Below, piece after piece: positions 1 to 9,256 of a DNA stretch of 48,039 nt (position 1 is the stretch's first letter; every line of letters begins with the position of its first letter). Location of the stretch: contig DYRG01000020.1 in assembly GCA_020718845.1 (NCBI GenBank), positions 1 through 48,039 of the forward strand, written 5' to 3'. The notes under the pieces were generated by a model. The model made no database searches and was not told the DNA's origin. It was given only the letters and a program-made list of their open reading frames with translations. The translations under genes and the position numbers were made by a program. The stretch comes from Thiomargarita sp. Its GTDB lineage: Bacteria > Pseudomonadota > Gammaproteobacteria > Beggiatoales > Beggiatoaceae.

Positions 1-2
1 GT

Positions 3-1229
3 TTGCGCGCTTATGATAAAAATAGCTTATTACCTAATCCTAATGATGGGTTAGTCGCTTATTATCCGTTTAATGGCAATGCTTTGGATGAAAGTGGGAA
101 TGGGAATGATGGAACGGTTTATGGGGCTACTTTGACCAAAGATAGAAACGGCAAAGTAAATAGTGCTTATAGAGTTGGTAATGAAGGATATATTGTAATA
201 GACCATAGTTCTAGTTTAGATATAACTAGTGACACTGGTTTTACAATTATTGCTTGGATAAACCGTGATTCAGCGCAGCCTAGTGGGTATCCAACAATTG
301 TAACAAAACATACAGGAGAACAAGAACAACTCTTGCTTTCTCTTCAAGATGGCTATTTAAGATTTTGTTCTCAGAATTGTTTAATAGAAGCAAATAACTG
401 GTCTTTTATAGCAGTTACAAATGATAATGGTCTTGCTAAATACTATTTGAATGGAAAATTGGTTGGCACATTAACTGGCTACAATACACCTCATACAACA
501 GCGAATGTTGCTATCGGTAGACAATTGTATGGCGGAGGAGCATGGAGATACTCTGGACTTGTAGATGACATCTATATTCACAACCGCGCCCTAACCGAAG
601 CCGAAATCAAACAACTTTACGAAACCACAGAGTCTAAAATAAACCAAGCGCCGCTTGCAAGTTTTAAGAGCAACTTAGCGGATAAAGTGGTAACAGTTGA
701 TGCAAGTTTATCCAATGATCCCGACGGAACAATTCAACGTTATGAATGGTTAAGTTCGGACGGTCAAATGAAAAGCGGCAAAACCGCAACTTTTACATTT
801 GAAAAAGCAGGTGATTATACGATTACATTAACCATTACTGATGATAAAGGAACAACCTCTCAAGCAGTCAAAAATGTTTCTATTCAAAGTGGTGTTATAA
901 TCGTAGAAAATTGCACGAATGCAACGATTACAAATTGTCGAGCAAGTTTCTCATTTGAAACGGGTGAATTATGTATTCCTTGCGTGAGCGTTCCAACGGC
1001 ATTAGGTGAACAAATTTACGCCGCTGAAATGAAACAGCTAAACCCATTACAATTAGGATTTGAAGTCAATCCGTTAACCTTGAAACCGCATAATTTCAAA
1101 GACAGTTGTTTAGCAACTTATTCTGGAATGTTAAATGTTCCATGCGTTCAAGTCGGAACAACCTCTTACAATGTTGATTTCATTCAACGCCCAGAAAGTT
1201 TAATCTTCGACGTGAGCAACGTCCGCTAA
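3..1229 (+). CDS. LamG- and PKD-domain surface protein, 5' end missing
   Basis: The frame is open to the window edge and begins with a TTG that is probably internal, so this is the C-terminal 408 residues of a larger protein. Residues about 17-207 form a LamG/concanavalin-like lectin domain (start GLVAYYPFNGNALDESGNGN, end LVDDIYIHNRALTEAEI). Residues about 215-295 form a PKD domain (VDASLSNDPDGT, GDYTITLTITDD). After that come two copies of a short Cys-containing unit (about 315-357 and 372-404), each with a core like G-x-L-x-[IV]-P-C-V. Such domain sets are found in exported adhesion or carbohydrate-binding proteins; the ligand is unknown. A terminator follows at once. The domain calls are firm; the function is inferred. 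Confidence 0.8.
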   Translation: MRAYDKNSLLPNPNDGLVAYYPFNGNALDESGNGNDGTVYGATLTKDRNGKVNSAYRVGNEGYIVIDHSSSLDITSDTGFTIIAWINRDSAQPSGYPTIVTKHTGEQEQLLLSLQDGYLRFCSQNCLIEANNWSFIAVTNDNGLAKYYLNGKLVGTLTGYNTPHTTANVAIGRQLYGGGAWRYSGLVDDIYIHNRALTEAEIKQLYETTESKINQAPLASFKSNLADKVVTVDASLSNDPDGTIQRYEWLSSDGQMKSGKTATFTFEKAGDYTITLTITDDKGTTSQAVKNVSIQSGVIIVENCTNATITNCRASFSFETGELCIPCVSVPTALGEQIYAAEMKQLNPLQLGFEVNPLTLKPHNFKDSCLATYSGMLNVPCVQVGTTSYNVDFIQRPESLIFDVSNVR

Positions 1230-1230
1230 A

Positions 1231-1268
1231 AAAAAGACTGGTAGTCCTTAAAGGATTGCCAGTCTTTT
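1231..1268. terminator. Bidirectional rho-independent terminator
   Basis: An inverted repeat with arms AAAAGACTGG and CCAGTCTTTT, plus an inner GTCCTT/AAGGAT pairing, sits between two convergent genes. It has A-rich and T-rich flanks on both strands, so it can stop transcription of the LamG gene (plus) and ilvA (minus). Confidence 0.85.
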
Positions 1269-1289
1269 AAAATCTCGCCGCACAAACAT

Positions 1290-2807
1290 TTAGCTTAAAA
1301 AAAGTTGATACACGGGGTTTTGATCTTCTTCCCAATGTGGATAATTCAAATGATTTAAAAAGGTTTCAAAAACTTCTTTGTCTTGATCAGGAAATTGTAT
1401 GCCCATCAATACTTTACCGTAAGCAGCGCCGTGATTTCTATAATGAAATAAACTAATATTCCAACGTTGTCCCATTTCTGTTAAAAAATGCAATAATGCG
1501 CCCGGGCGTTCGGGAAATTCCACGCGATAGAGGTGTTCATTCAAAGACTTATGCGAATGTCCACCAACCATGTGCCGAACGTGGGTTTTTGCCATTTCAT
1601 TGTCGGTCAAATCAACCACCGGATAATCTTTTTCGGTAAGTTTTTGAATTAAACGCTCTTTTTCTTTCAAACCTTGCTCGCCCAATCGCACGCCCACAAA
1701 CACTTGCGCGTCCCGATCATCGGCATAACGATAGTTAAATTCGGTAATCGTGCGCTGTCCCAAAGTGTGGCAAAAAGTGCGGAAACTCCCTGATTTTTCA
1801 GGAATTGTCACCGCCATAATCGCTTCGCGCTGTTCGCCAACTTCGGTACGTTCTGCAACGTGTTGTAATCGTTCAAAATTCATATTTGCGCCGCTCGCAA
1901 TCGTGATAAGCGTTTGATTTTTAATCTCATTTTTTGCAACGTATTCTTTCAAACCCGCCAACGCCAACGCCCCAGCTGGTTCGGTGACAACCCGCGTCGC
2001 TTCAAAAATATCTTTAATTGCCGCACAAATTTCGTCAGTATTTACCAAAATCACTTCGTCGACATAATTCTTAGCTAATTCAAAGGGTTCTTTGCCGATT
2101 TGTTTCACCGCCACGCCGTCCGCAAAAATCCCCACTTGCGGCAAAATCACCCGCTCATTCGCTCGCAACGCCGCATCTAAACACGCCGCATCATCGGGTT
2201 CAACACCAATAATTTTGATTTCTGGGCGCACATATTTGACGTACGCCGCGATCCCAGCAATCAACCCGCCACCGCCCACCGGCACAAAAATCGCGTGAAT
2301 ATCGCCGCTGTGTTGTTGCAAAATCTCCATTCCAATCGTGCCTTGACCCGCGATCACTTCTGCATCATCGTAAGGATGAATATACGCAAGCCCTTGTTCT
2401 TCCGAAAGTTTTTTGGCGTGCGTACCCGCATCATCGTAACTATTTCCGTGCAAAATAATATCCGCACCCCATTGTCGAACCGCATTCACTTTAATGTCGG
2501 GGGTCGTTTTGGGCATGACGATTAATGCTTTAATTTTCAACTTATTAGCCGCTAAAGCCACGCCTTGCGCATGGTTTCCAGCAGATGCTGCAATTACACC
2601 TTTCGCTAAAACCTCCGCCGACAAATGCGCTATTTTATTGTAAGCTCCTCTCAATTTGAAAGAAAAAACCGGTTGTTGATCTTCACGTTTGATATAAATG
2701 TTGTTATGCAATCTTTTTGATAAGTTGCTCGCTAAATCCAAATCGGTTACTTTTGCCACATCATACACGCGGGCTTGCAAAATTTTCTTTACATACGAAG
2801 TCAGCAT
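1290..2807 (-). CDS. ilvA: Threonine ammonia-lyase, biosynthetic
   Basis: Deaminates L-threonine to 2-oxobutanoate, the first step of isoleucine synthesis, in the cytoplasm. At 505 residues it has the length of the long biosynthetic form. The PLP lysine is K51 in SFKLRGA, and the phosphate-binding glycine loop PVGGGGLIAG lies near residue 180. Two ACT-like regulatory domains follow from about residue 325 (VTIPEKSGSFRTFCHTLG and VEFPERPGALLHFLTEMG), which in this family bind isoleucine or valine. The ATG start at 2807 is the first reasonable one. It is a single gene here, 15 bases downstream of the cation efflux gene on the same strand, so the two may be co-transcribed. Confidence 0.95.
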   Translation of the reverse strand: MLTSYVKKILQARVYDVAKVTDLDLASNLSKRLHNNIYIKREDQQPVFSFKLRGAYNKIAHLSAEVLAKGVIAASAGNHAQGVALAANKLKIKALIVMPKTTPDIKVNAVRQWGADIILHGNSYDDAGTHAKKLSEEQGLAYIHPYDDAEVIAGQGTIGMEILQQHSGDIHAIFVPVGGGGLIAGIAAYVKYVRPEIKIIGVEPDDAACLDAALRANERVILPQVGIFADGVAVKQIGKEPFELAKNYVDEVILVNTDEICAAIKDIFEATRVVTEPAGALALAGLKEYVAKNEIKNQTLITIASGANMNFERLQHVAERTEVGEQREAIMAVTIPEKSGSFRTFCHTLGQRTITEFNYRYADDRDAQVFVGVRLGEQGLKEKERLIQKLTEKDYPVVDLTDNEMAKTHVRHMVGGHSHKSLNEHLYRVEFPERPGALLHFLTEMGQRWNISLFHYRNHGAAYGKVLMGIQFPDQDKEVFETFLNHLNYPHWEEDQNPVYQLFLS

Positions 2808-2822
2808 TTTTTTACTCTTTTT

Positions 2823-3716
2823 CTATCGTGGAGAAATAATATCATGAACAATCGATTGTTCTTCGGGTTCAACATGGATCGTTACTTCAATATCCGGTAA
2901 TGCAGTTTCTAAAGCTAATTCTATTCGATCACAAATCTCGTGCGCGATAACAACTTGCATGGTTGCGGGAACAACTAAATGAAACTCAATAAAACGTTTT
3001 TTTCCAGCTTGACGAGTTCTCACATGATGGACTTGCAATGCACCCGTCATTTCACGAGAAATCACTGTTTTAACAATAGATAAATCCTCTTTATTCATGG
3101 ACTTATCCATTAAACTATCAACCGAATCTTTTAATAAATTCCAACCCATCCACAAAATATGAATTGCCACGCCCATTGCTAATAAAGGATCAAGTATCCA
3201 CCAACCTGTCAACCATGCTAATCCAACCCCAAACCAAATCCCAATTGAAGTAATCACATCGCTTAAAATGTGTAATCCATCAGCTTTCAAAGCGGGCGAT
3301 TGTAATGCTTTAGATTGTTTCAACAGAAACCACGCCAGAAATCCATTCATTAAAGAAGCCACAAAAGAAACCATTAACCCAATCAAAGGGGCTTCTAATG
3401 CCATTGGATTTAACAAACGAGAAACTGCTTCATTAATGGTTGCTAAGGCAGCAACCCCAATCAACATACTTTCTAAAATTGCTGAAAAATATTCCGCTTT
3501 GCTATGCCCAAAAGGATGTTCTTGATCCGCTGGTTGATGTGCAATTTTTAAAGCAATTAACATTGCCGCCGCCGCTGCGACATTTACAAATGATTCTAAT
3601 GCGTCGGAATATAAAGCAACTGAACCCGTCAACCAAAATGCAATCCATTTGAAAATCAGCACCACTACGCCAACTGCTAAACTAATCATCCCTGCTTGTA
3701 AAGCATTTTTTAACAT
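2823..3716 (-). CDS. Cation diffusion facilitator family transporter
   Basis: A 297-residue inner-membrane proton-coupled divalent metal exporter of the CDF family, related to FieF. It has about six membrane segments. Metal-site motifs include D38-ALES in segment 2, DQEHPFGH between segments 2 and 3 and HILSD in segment 5. A cytoplasmic C-terminal domain follows with His residues in HHVRTR, IEFHLVV and TIHVEPEE. The usual DxxxD of segment 2 reads DALES here, so the second aspartate is a serine; this is a subfamily variant and makes the substrate (Zn, Fe or Mn) uncertain. It ends 15 bases before the ilvA start on the same strand. Confidence 0.88.
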   Translation of the reverse strand: MLKNALQAGMISLAVGVVVLIFKWIAFWLTGSVALYSDALESFVNVAAAAAMLIALKIAHQPADQEHPFGHSKAEYFSAILESMLIGVAALATINEAVSRLLNPMALEAPLIGLMVSFVASLMNGFLAWFLLKQSKALQSPALKADGLHILSDVITSIGIWFGVGLAWLTGWWILDPLLAMGVAIHILWMGWNLLKDSVDSLMDKSMNKEDLSIVKTVISREMTGALQVHHVRTRQAGKKRFIEFHLVVPATMQVVIAHEICDRIELALETALPDIEVTIHVEPEEQSIVHDIISPR

Positions 3717-3740
3717 ATAAAAGATTTCCTTTCTTTACGC

Positions 3741-3770
3741 TTGACAACTAAAATCCTCTGGCGTTATTAT
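3741..3770 (+). promoter_or_regulatory. Sigma70-type promoter for bamE
   Basis: TTGACA at 3741-3746 and TATTAT at 3765-3770 are separated by 18 bases. The bamE start codon is 43 bases downstream, preceded by an AAGGA ribosome-binding site. The -35 box is a perfect consensus. It lies in the gap between divergent genes. Confidence 0.7.
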
Positions 3771-3812
3771 CAAAGTATTTTTCTCATTACCCTCTTTTAA
3801 GGATAAAATTTT

Positions 3813-4172
3813 ATGTTAAGAATCATAGTGTTATGCTTTGTTTTTATAATGTCTGGCTGTGTTTATAAAATCGACATTCAACAAGGCAATATCGTAACGC
3901 AAGAAATGTTGAGTAAATTAGAACTCGGCATGACTAAACAAAAAGCCCGATTTGTGTTGGGAACGGCTTTGTTACAAGATATGTTTCATCAAAATCGTTG
4001 GGATTATTTCTATAGCGTTCAGAAACATTTAGAAATCCCTCAACAACGTCATATTTCTTTACTTTTTGAAAAGGATATTTTAGTCGCAATTAATGGCGAT
4101 GTTCCTGATGATTTACGCAATAAATTACCAAGCGTTACACCAAAAGTTGAGAAACAAGAACCGTTATTGTAG
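3813..4172 (+). CDS. bamE: Outer-membrane assembly lipoprotein BamE (SmpA/OmlA)
   Basis: A small 119-residue lipoprotein of the Bam complex, which inserts beta-barrel proteins into the outer membrane. It has a signal peptide ending in a lipobox with the acylated cysteine at C16 (IMSGC). The SmpA/OmlA fold is recognised by VTQEMLSKLELGMTKQKARFVLGTAL, followed by the typical aromatic strand NRWDYFYSV. The length matches the family. It is a single gene with its own promoter and a downstream hairpin. An AAGGA site 10 bases upstream of the ATG supports the start. Confidence 0.93.
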   Translation: MLRIIVLCFVFIMSGCVYKIDIQQGNIVTQEMLSKLELGMTKQKARFVLGTALLQDMFHQNRWDYFYSVQKHLEIPQQRHISLLFEKDILVAINGDVPDDLRNKLPSVTPKVEKQEPLL

Positions 4173-4206
4173 AAACTCAATTTTTATGTTTATTTAATGA
4201 GAAATA

Positions 4207-4239
4207 AAACCTAGTAGATTCCAAAAACCTGCTAGGTTT
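4207..4239. terminator. Hairpin terminator between bamE and era
   Basis: Arms AAACCTAGTAG and CTGCTAGGTTT pair over 11 positions with one G-T type mismatch and an 11-base loop. A T-rich stretch follows on the minus strand and a shorter one on the plus strand, so it could serve both convergent units. Confidence 0.7.
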
Positions 4240-4306
4240 ATATTGAGATATTTTAGCTTTATTTCTTCAAAAAATCTAACATTGATCTTAAATCTTCAAC
4301 TTGTTT

Positions 4307-5194
4307 TTATTCGGAATAACCTAATTGTCGTAAGGCGCGGTCGTTGTCTGACCAATCGGCTTTGACTTTGACCCACAGTTGAAGAAAGACTTTTTTATCC
4401 AAAAGTTTCTCAATATCTTGGCGGGCTTGTGAACCAATTTTTTTGAGCATTAAACCACCTTTTCCTATCACAATGGCTTTTTGTCCGTCGCGTTCAACCC
4501 AAATCAATCCAGAAATCTTTGTTATATTTTGTTCCTCAACAAATTGCTCAATTTCAACTGTCGTTTGATAAGGGAGTTCTTCACCCAATAATAACATTAG
4601 TTTCTCACGAATTAATTCCGCCACTAAAAAGCGTTCACTCTTATCAGTTAATTGATCTTCAGAAAAGATAAAATCGTTTTCTGGCAAACGTGAAATGATT
4701 TCTTGTTCTAATCCATCTAAATTATCGTGATCTTTCGCGGACAAAGGACAAATCGCGGCAAAATTGTATTTTTCGGTCATTTTTTGTAAAAAAGGCAACA
4801 AACGCTCGCGGGGAGAAATTTTGTCAACTTTATTGACCACTAAAATAACGGGGACTTTATTGTTTTTTAAGCGTTGTAAAACCCACTCATCTTCGTCGCG
4901 CCATTGCATTCCTTCAACCACAAATACAACTACATCAACATCTTGCACAATACCGAGTGCATTTTTATTCATGATGCGATTGAGGGCTTTTTGAGGTGAA
5001 ACTTGCAAACCAGGTGTATCGACAAAAATTAATTGTTGCGTTTCTAACGTCTTGATTCCTAAAAGATTATGACGGGTTGTTTGGGGTTTTGGCGAGGTAA
5101 TGCTGATTTTTTGCCCTAACAGCGCATTTAATAACGTTGATTTGCCAACATTCGGTCGACCGACGATGGCAATGTAGCCAGATTGAGTATTCAT
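4307..5194 (-). CDS. era: GTPase Era
   Basis: A 295-residue Ras-like GTPase that binds the 3' end of 16S rRNA and helps 30S subunit maturation. G1 GRPNVGKS is at residues 12-19, G3 DTPG at 59-62, G4 NKVD at 121-124 and G5 SAK follows. The C-terminal KH RNA-binding domain has the signature VIGKGG. It is the last gene of the lepA operon; its ATG overlaps the rnc stop by four bases (ATGA), which implies translational coupling. Length and motifs are those of a complete protein. Confidence 0.97.
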   Translation of the reverse strand: MNTQSGYIAIVGRPNVGKSTLLNALLGQKISITSPKPQTTRHNLLGIKTLETQQLIFVDTPGLQVSPQKALNRIMNKNALGIVQDVDVVVFVVEGMQWRDEDEWVLQRLKNNKVPVILVVNKVDKISPRERLLPFLQKMTEKYNFAAICPLSAKDHDNLDGLEQEIISRLPENDFIFSEDQLTDKSERFLVAELIREKLMLLLGEELPYQTTVEIEQFVEEQNITKISGLIWVERDGQKAIVIGKGGLMLKKIGSQARQDIEKLLDKKVFLQLWVKVKADWSDNDRALRQLGYSE

Positions 5195-5895
5195 GCGGCG
5201 CGATCTCGTGTGGATATTTTTTGAAGTAAATCAAGGGCTTGAGCGGCGGCAACTTGTTCGGCATGACGACGACTATTCCCTTCACCATAAGTAGGTTTTT
5301 CTAAACCCGTGACGTGACATTCGATGGAAAAATGCTGTTCGTGCGGATTGCCAACAACGGTAAGCACTTGATAACGTGGAAGTTCTAAACGTCGGGCTTG
5401 TAAATATTCTTGCAAACGGGTTTTCGCGTCTTTGGACTCTTTGAGGTCTAATTTGAGCAATTTTTCGGCAAATAAACGGCTAATTAGTTGTTTTACTTGA
5501 TAAATTTCGTTATTTGCATCTAAATAAACCGCGCCGACGATGGCTTCAAACGCATCAGCCAAAATGGATGCGCGCCGCCAGCCACCGCTTTTTAATTCGC
5601 CGCCGCCTAAACGTAATTCGCCGCCTAATTTAAGCTGTGTGGCGATTTCTGCGAGGGTTTCTTCTTTCACTAAATCAGCGCGCAAACGAGTGAGTTGTCC
5701 TTCATTTGCAGAAGGGAAACGAACGAAGAGCAACTCAGCCATGACATACGTTAAAATTGCATCGCCGAGAAATTCTAATCGTTCGTTGTTGGGAGTTCCG
5801 AAACTTCGGTGGGTTAAAGCTACCGTCAATAGAGAAACATCATTGAAACGGTAGCCTAAAACTTGACTTAAACGAGAGAAACTATCTGATTTCAA
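5191..5895 (-). CDS. rnc: Ribonuclease III
   Basis: A double-strand-specific endoribonuclease that processes rRNA precursors and structured mRNAs. It has 234 residues. Catalytic and metal residues sit where they do in E. coli: E38, E41 and D45 in NERLEFLGDAIL, D114 and E117 in LADAFEAIVGAVYLD. The C-terminal double-stranded RNA-binding domain (KTRLQEYLQARR to the AEQVAAAQALDLL helix) is intact. It overlaps DUF4845 upstream and era downstream by four bases each. Confidence 0.97.
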   Translation of the reverse strand: MKSDSFSRLSQVLGYRFNDVSLLTVALTHRSFGTPNNERLEFLGDAILTYVMAELLFVRFPSANEGQLTRLRADLVKEETLAEIATQLKLGGELRLGGGELKSGGWRRASILADAFEAIVGAVYLDANNEIYQVKQLISRLFAEKLLKLDLKESKDAKTRLQEYLQARRLELPRYQVLTVVGNPHEQHFSIECHVTGLEKPTYGEGNSRRHAEQVAAAQALDLLQKISTRDRAA

Positions 5896-6263
5896 AGTCG
5901 CACTTCTTCATTAAACTTTACGGTAACAAAAATGTTTTTGAAAATAGGCGCTTCACGGAAATAACTTACCACGAGAAACTTATCATCTGACACTTGTTTA
6001 AATTGGAAATGTTCTTTGAAATTATCAGCATTAATGCTACGAACATCGCCCACTTTATACAACAAATCCAATGTTTTGCGTTGAATATCCTCTTTGCTCA
6101 TATTTTTAGCGTCGGCACTTTTCAATTGATTAACCGACCGCATTACGCCATTAAATTCTGAGTACATTGGAATGACTTTCAAACCAATTAAAACAAAGAA
6201 ACCCACTGACGATAATATGATCATCCACATCATCATTCCAGCACCACGTTGAGAGTGTTTCAT
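5892..6263 (-). CDS. DUF4845 family membrane-anchored protein
   Basis: A 123-residue protein with one N-terminal membrane helix (MMMWMIILSSVGFFVLIGLKVIPMY region), preceded by a short pilin-like basic segment (MKHSQRGAG), and a small soluble domain beyond it. Family DUF4845 is regularly found between lepB and rnc in gammaproteobacteria, exactly as here. Its function is unknown. An AGAGGA site lies about 10 bases before the ATG, and the stop overlaps the rnc start by four bases. Confidence 0.9.
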   Translation of the reverse strand: MKHSQRGAGMMMWMIILSSVGFFVLIGLKVIPMYSEFNGVMRSVNQLKSADAKNMSKEDIQRKTLDLLYKVGDVRSINADNFKEHFQFKQVSDDKFLVVSYFREAPIFKNIFVTVKFNEEVRL

Positions 6264-6282
6264 AGTGTAATATCCTCTTGAT

Positions 6283-7191
6283 TTACTTAAGAATTGTACC
6301 TAAACGAGACCAATCAATTCCAATATTTGACCAATCCCAGTTCATCCAAATAAAAAACGCCCGTCCAACCAAATTTTCTTCTGGCACCATTCCCCAATAA
6401 CGGCTATCTCGGCTATTATCGCGGTTGTCGCCTAAAACGAAATAATTGTCTTTCGGAACGCGCTCGATGCGTAGCATTCCCGCCCGTGTTGGCGAATCGG
6501 CTGGTAACATAAGCTGTTGATTTTCAGACCAATAATAACCCGCCACGCGAGGATTACCCGGTCCAGTCAACATTTCATGTTTTGCAGTTGGGGGCAATTG
6601 CTCGATGAATCTTTCGCCGCCCGTCATACTGCTACCTTGCCCCACGCCTTTGTAAATACCCAAACTTTCGCGTTGCACCGCTTCGCCATTCACATATAAT
6701 ATGCGGGTTAAATAATTATATTCAATTTTGTCGCCCGGCAAACCAATAATTCTTTTAATGTACGGGATTTTAGGGTCTTGCGGATAACGAAACACCACAA
6801 TATCACCACGTTTAGGTCTATTGATTTCAAACAACTTCCAATTTAAGACGGGCAAACGCAATCCGTATTCATATTTGCTCACTAAAATGAAATCGCCGAC
6901 TAATAAAGTTGGCATCATCGAACCTGAAGGAATTCTGAAAGGTTCAACAATAAATGATCTTAAAATCAACACAATTAAGAAAACAGGAAACAAAGATCGT
7001 CCAAAATCAACCCATGCTGGAACAGTTTCAATTTGAGCAATTTGTTCTTCGGGGGCATTTTCTGGCAAACCCGATAATAAACGTTTTCTTTTGGGTGCGA
7101 GTTTAATTTGATCATACGCCCAAACTAATCCCGTCAAACCCGTTAAAATGATTAAAATTAACGCCAAATCTGTAAATTTCGACCAATCCAT
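6283..7191 (-). CDS. lepB: Signal peptidase I
   Basis: Membrane-bound serine protease that removes Sec and Tat signal peptides on the periplasmic side. It has 302 residues, with two N-terminal membrane helices at about 8-25 and 64-82. The catalytic serine is S91 in PSGSMMPT and the general base is K146 in YIKRIIGLPGD, nearly the same numbering as E. coli S90/K145. The conserved GDNRDNSRDSRYWG box is near the C-terminus. Its ATG shares one base with the lepA stop codon, so translation is likely coupled. Confidence 0.97.
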   Translation of the reverse strand: MDWSKFTDLALILIILTGLTGLVWAYDQIKLAPKRKRLLSGLPENAPEEQIAQIETVPAWVDFGRSLFPVFLIVLILRSFIVEPFRIPSGSMMPTLLVGDFILVSKYEYGLRLPVLNWKLFEINRPKRGDIVVFRYPQDPKIPYIKRIIGLPGDKIEYNYLTRILYVNGEAVQRESLGIYKGVGQGSSMTGGERFIEQLPPTAKHEMLTGPGNPRVAGYYWSENQQLMLPADSPTRAGMLRIERVPKDNYFVLGDNRDNSRDSRYWGMVPEENLVGRAFFIWMNWDWSNIGIDWSRLGTILK

Positions 7192-8990
7192 TATTTCTCA
7201 CCTTTTCCAGTGCGTAAAATCGCTAAAAACGCATCTTGGGGAATATTTACCGATCCAATTTGTTTCATGCGTTTCTTCCCTTCTTTTTGTTTCTCTAAAA
7301 GTTTTTTCTTACGAGTAATGTCGCCACCGTAACATTTCGCTAACACGTTCTTTCGCATCGCTTTTACGGTTTGTCGAGCGATGATATTTCCTCCGATCGC
7401 CGCTTGAATTGCAATATCAAACATTTGACGCGGAATAACTTCTTGCATTCTTTCTGCAAGTTCTCGACCTTTGCTCATGCTTTGCGCTCGATGTACAATT
7501 ACCGATAACGCATCAACTTTGTCGCCGTTAATTAAAATATCTAATTTCACCAAATCCGCAGGTTGAAAACGTAAAAACTGATAATCCATCGACGCATAAC
7601 CTCGACTCACTGATTTCAAACGATCAAAGAAATCCAACACCATTTCACTCATTGGCATTTCATAATCTAAAGAAATTTGCGTTCCCGCATAATGTAATTT
7701 CTTTTGAACGCCGCGCTTTTCTTCACATAATTTGATGACATTTCCCAAATAATCGGGCGGTAATAACAAACGCGCTTCGATAATCGGTTCTCTAATTTCT
7801 GCAATGTGATTGACGGGAGGAAGTTTAGCGGGATTATCCACCATTAAAATTTCGCCACTATTGGTTTCAACTTCATAAATAACGGTTGGCGCAGTTGTAA
7901 TCAAATCTAATTGATATTCTCTTTCTAAGCGTTCTTGGACAATTTCCATGTGTAACATGCCCAAAAAACCACAACGAAATCCGAAACCTAGCGCGGTCGA
8001 GCTTTCTGGTTCGAAATACAACGCCGCGTCGTTCAAACGCAGTTTTCCTAACGCTTCACGAAACGCTTCATAATCATTTGCATCAATCGGATACATTCCG
8101 GCAAATACGCGCGGTTTAATCGCTTGAAAACCGGGTAAAGGTTGTTCAGCAGGTTTATCAACGCCCGTTAAAGTATCCCCGACTGGCGCGCCGTTAATGT
8201 CTTTAATTCCCGCAATCACAAAGCCGACTTCGCCCGCCGTTAATTTTTGAGTGTGAGTCATTTTTGGCGTAAAAACCCCAACCTTATCAACCTGTTCTTT
8301 GCGTCCGGTCGACATAATTTGGATTTTTTGTCCGATGTTAATTTCGCCATTCACCACTCGAACCAACGACACCACGCCCAAATAATTATCAAACCACGAA
8401 TCAATAATTAACGCTTGCAAAGGTGCATTTGGATCACCTTCGGGCGGTGGCACACGAGCAATAAGTTGTTCTAATAACTCATTGATTCCTATGCCAGTTT
8501 TTGCGCTGACTTTTAAAGCATCGTGCGCTTCGATGCCGATCACATCTTCAATTTCTTGACAAACTCGGTCGGGTTCGGCGGAAGGTAAATCGATTTTATT
8601 TAAAACGGGAACGACTTCTAAGCCTTGATCGAGCGCGGTGTAACAATTCGCAACGCTTTGTGCTTCAACGCCTTGCGCGGCATCGACTACTAATAATGCA
8701 CCTTCGCACGCCGCCAACGATCGCGACACTTCATAAGAAAAATCAACGTGTCCGGGGGTATCAATAAGGTTTAGGTGATAAATGATGCCGTCTTTGGCTT
8801 TGTAGCGTAAAGTAACGCTTTGGGCTTTGATGGTGATGCCGCGCTCACGCTCAATATCCATCGAATCAAGGACTTGCTCGGACATTTCGCGGTCGGTCAA
8901 GCCGCCACACAACTGAATAAACCGATCGGCGAGTGTGGATTTGCCGTGATCGATATGTGCGATGATGGAAAAATTGCGGATATGCTTCAT
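7191..8990 (-). CDS. lepA: Elongation factor 4 (LepA) GTPase
   Basis: A 599-residue ribosome-associated GTPase that affects initiation or back-translocation under stress. GTPase motifs are AHIDHGKS near the N-terminus, DTPGHVDF and [13 protein letters not shown]-like domains II, III and V follow. The LepA-specific C-terminal domain with [25 protein letters not shown]-type sequence is complete. It is the first gene of the operon lepA-lepB-DUF4845-rnc-era; the upstream gap holds a TATAAT box. Confidence 0.97.
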   Translation of the reverse strand: MKHIRNFSIIAHIDHGKSTLADRFIQLCGGLTDREMSEQVLDSMDIERERGITIKAQSVTLRYKAKDGIIYHLNLIDTPGHVDFSYEVSRSLAACEGALLVVDAAQGVEAQSVANCYTALDQGLEVVPVLNKIDLPSAEPDRVCQEIEDVIGIEAHDALKVSAKTGIGINELLEQLIARVPPPEGDPNAPLQALIIDSWFDNYLGVVSLVRVVNGEINIGQKIQIMSTGRKEQVDKVGVFTPKMTHTQKLTAGEVGFVIAGIKDINGAPVGDTLTGVDKPAEQPLPGFQAIKPRVFAGMYPIDANDYEAFREALGKLRLNDAALYFEPESSTALGFGFRCGFLGMLHMEIVQERLEREYQLDLITTAPTVIYEVETNSGEILMVDNPAKLPPVNHIAEIREPIIEARLLLPPDYLGNVIKLCEEKRGVQKKLHYAGTQISLDYEMPMSEMVLDFFDRLKSVSRGYASMDYQFLRFQPADLVKLDILINGDKVDALSVIVHRAQSMSKGRELAERMQEVIPRQMFDIAIQAAIGGNIIARQTVKAMRKNVLAKCYGGDITRKKKLLEKQKEGKKRMKQIGSVNIPQDAFLAILRTGKGEK

Positions 8991-9030
8991 GAAAACTCGG
9001 CGTTAAGTGCAAGAAATTATCAAACATATT

Positions 9031-9036
9031 ATTATA
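9031..9036 (-). promoter_or_regulatory. Probable -10 box for the lepA operon
   Basis: On the minus strand GGTTATAATAAT contains a perfect TATAAT about 40 bases before the lepA start. No good -35 box is placed 16-18 bases upstream; the best is TTAGAA at 15 bases. The rest of the gap 8991-9256 shows nothing else apart from the ppc hairpin. Confidence 0.4.
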
Positions 9037-9211
9037 ACCTACTTTATCAATTTCTAAAATACCAACTTAGGATTTTCGATTGAGATAGAAAAAGAAAATG
9101 CAAATGTAAGGTTTGTTTAAGCTCAAATAAATTACCAAATAAAATCAAGCAACTTATTCGTAAATTATAGTTCTAAAAAATGTTATTTATACCATTGCCA
9201 AAATATACAAA

Positions 9212-9244
9212 TTGATAATGCTAAAATCTCATTAACATTATCAA
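9212..9244 (-). terminator. Weak hairpin downstream of ppc
   Basis: A perfect nine-base stem TTGATAATG/CATTATCAA with a 15-base loop starts about 12 bases after the ppc stop codon on the minus strand. It is followed by an interrupted T-rich stretch. The stem is AT-rich, so termination may be weak. Confidence 0.4.
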
Positions 9245-9256
9245 ATTTATATAATT

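Noticed and set aside
1290-2807. Open frames on the plus strand inside ilvA (2092-2298, 2295-2525)
   Set aside because: They are antisense to a well-conserved gene, have low-quality protein sequence and no ribosome site.
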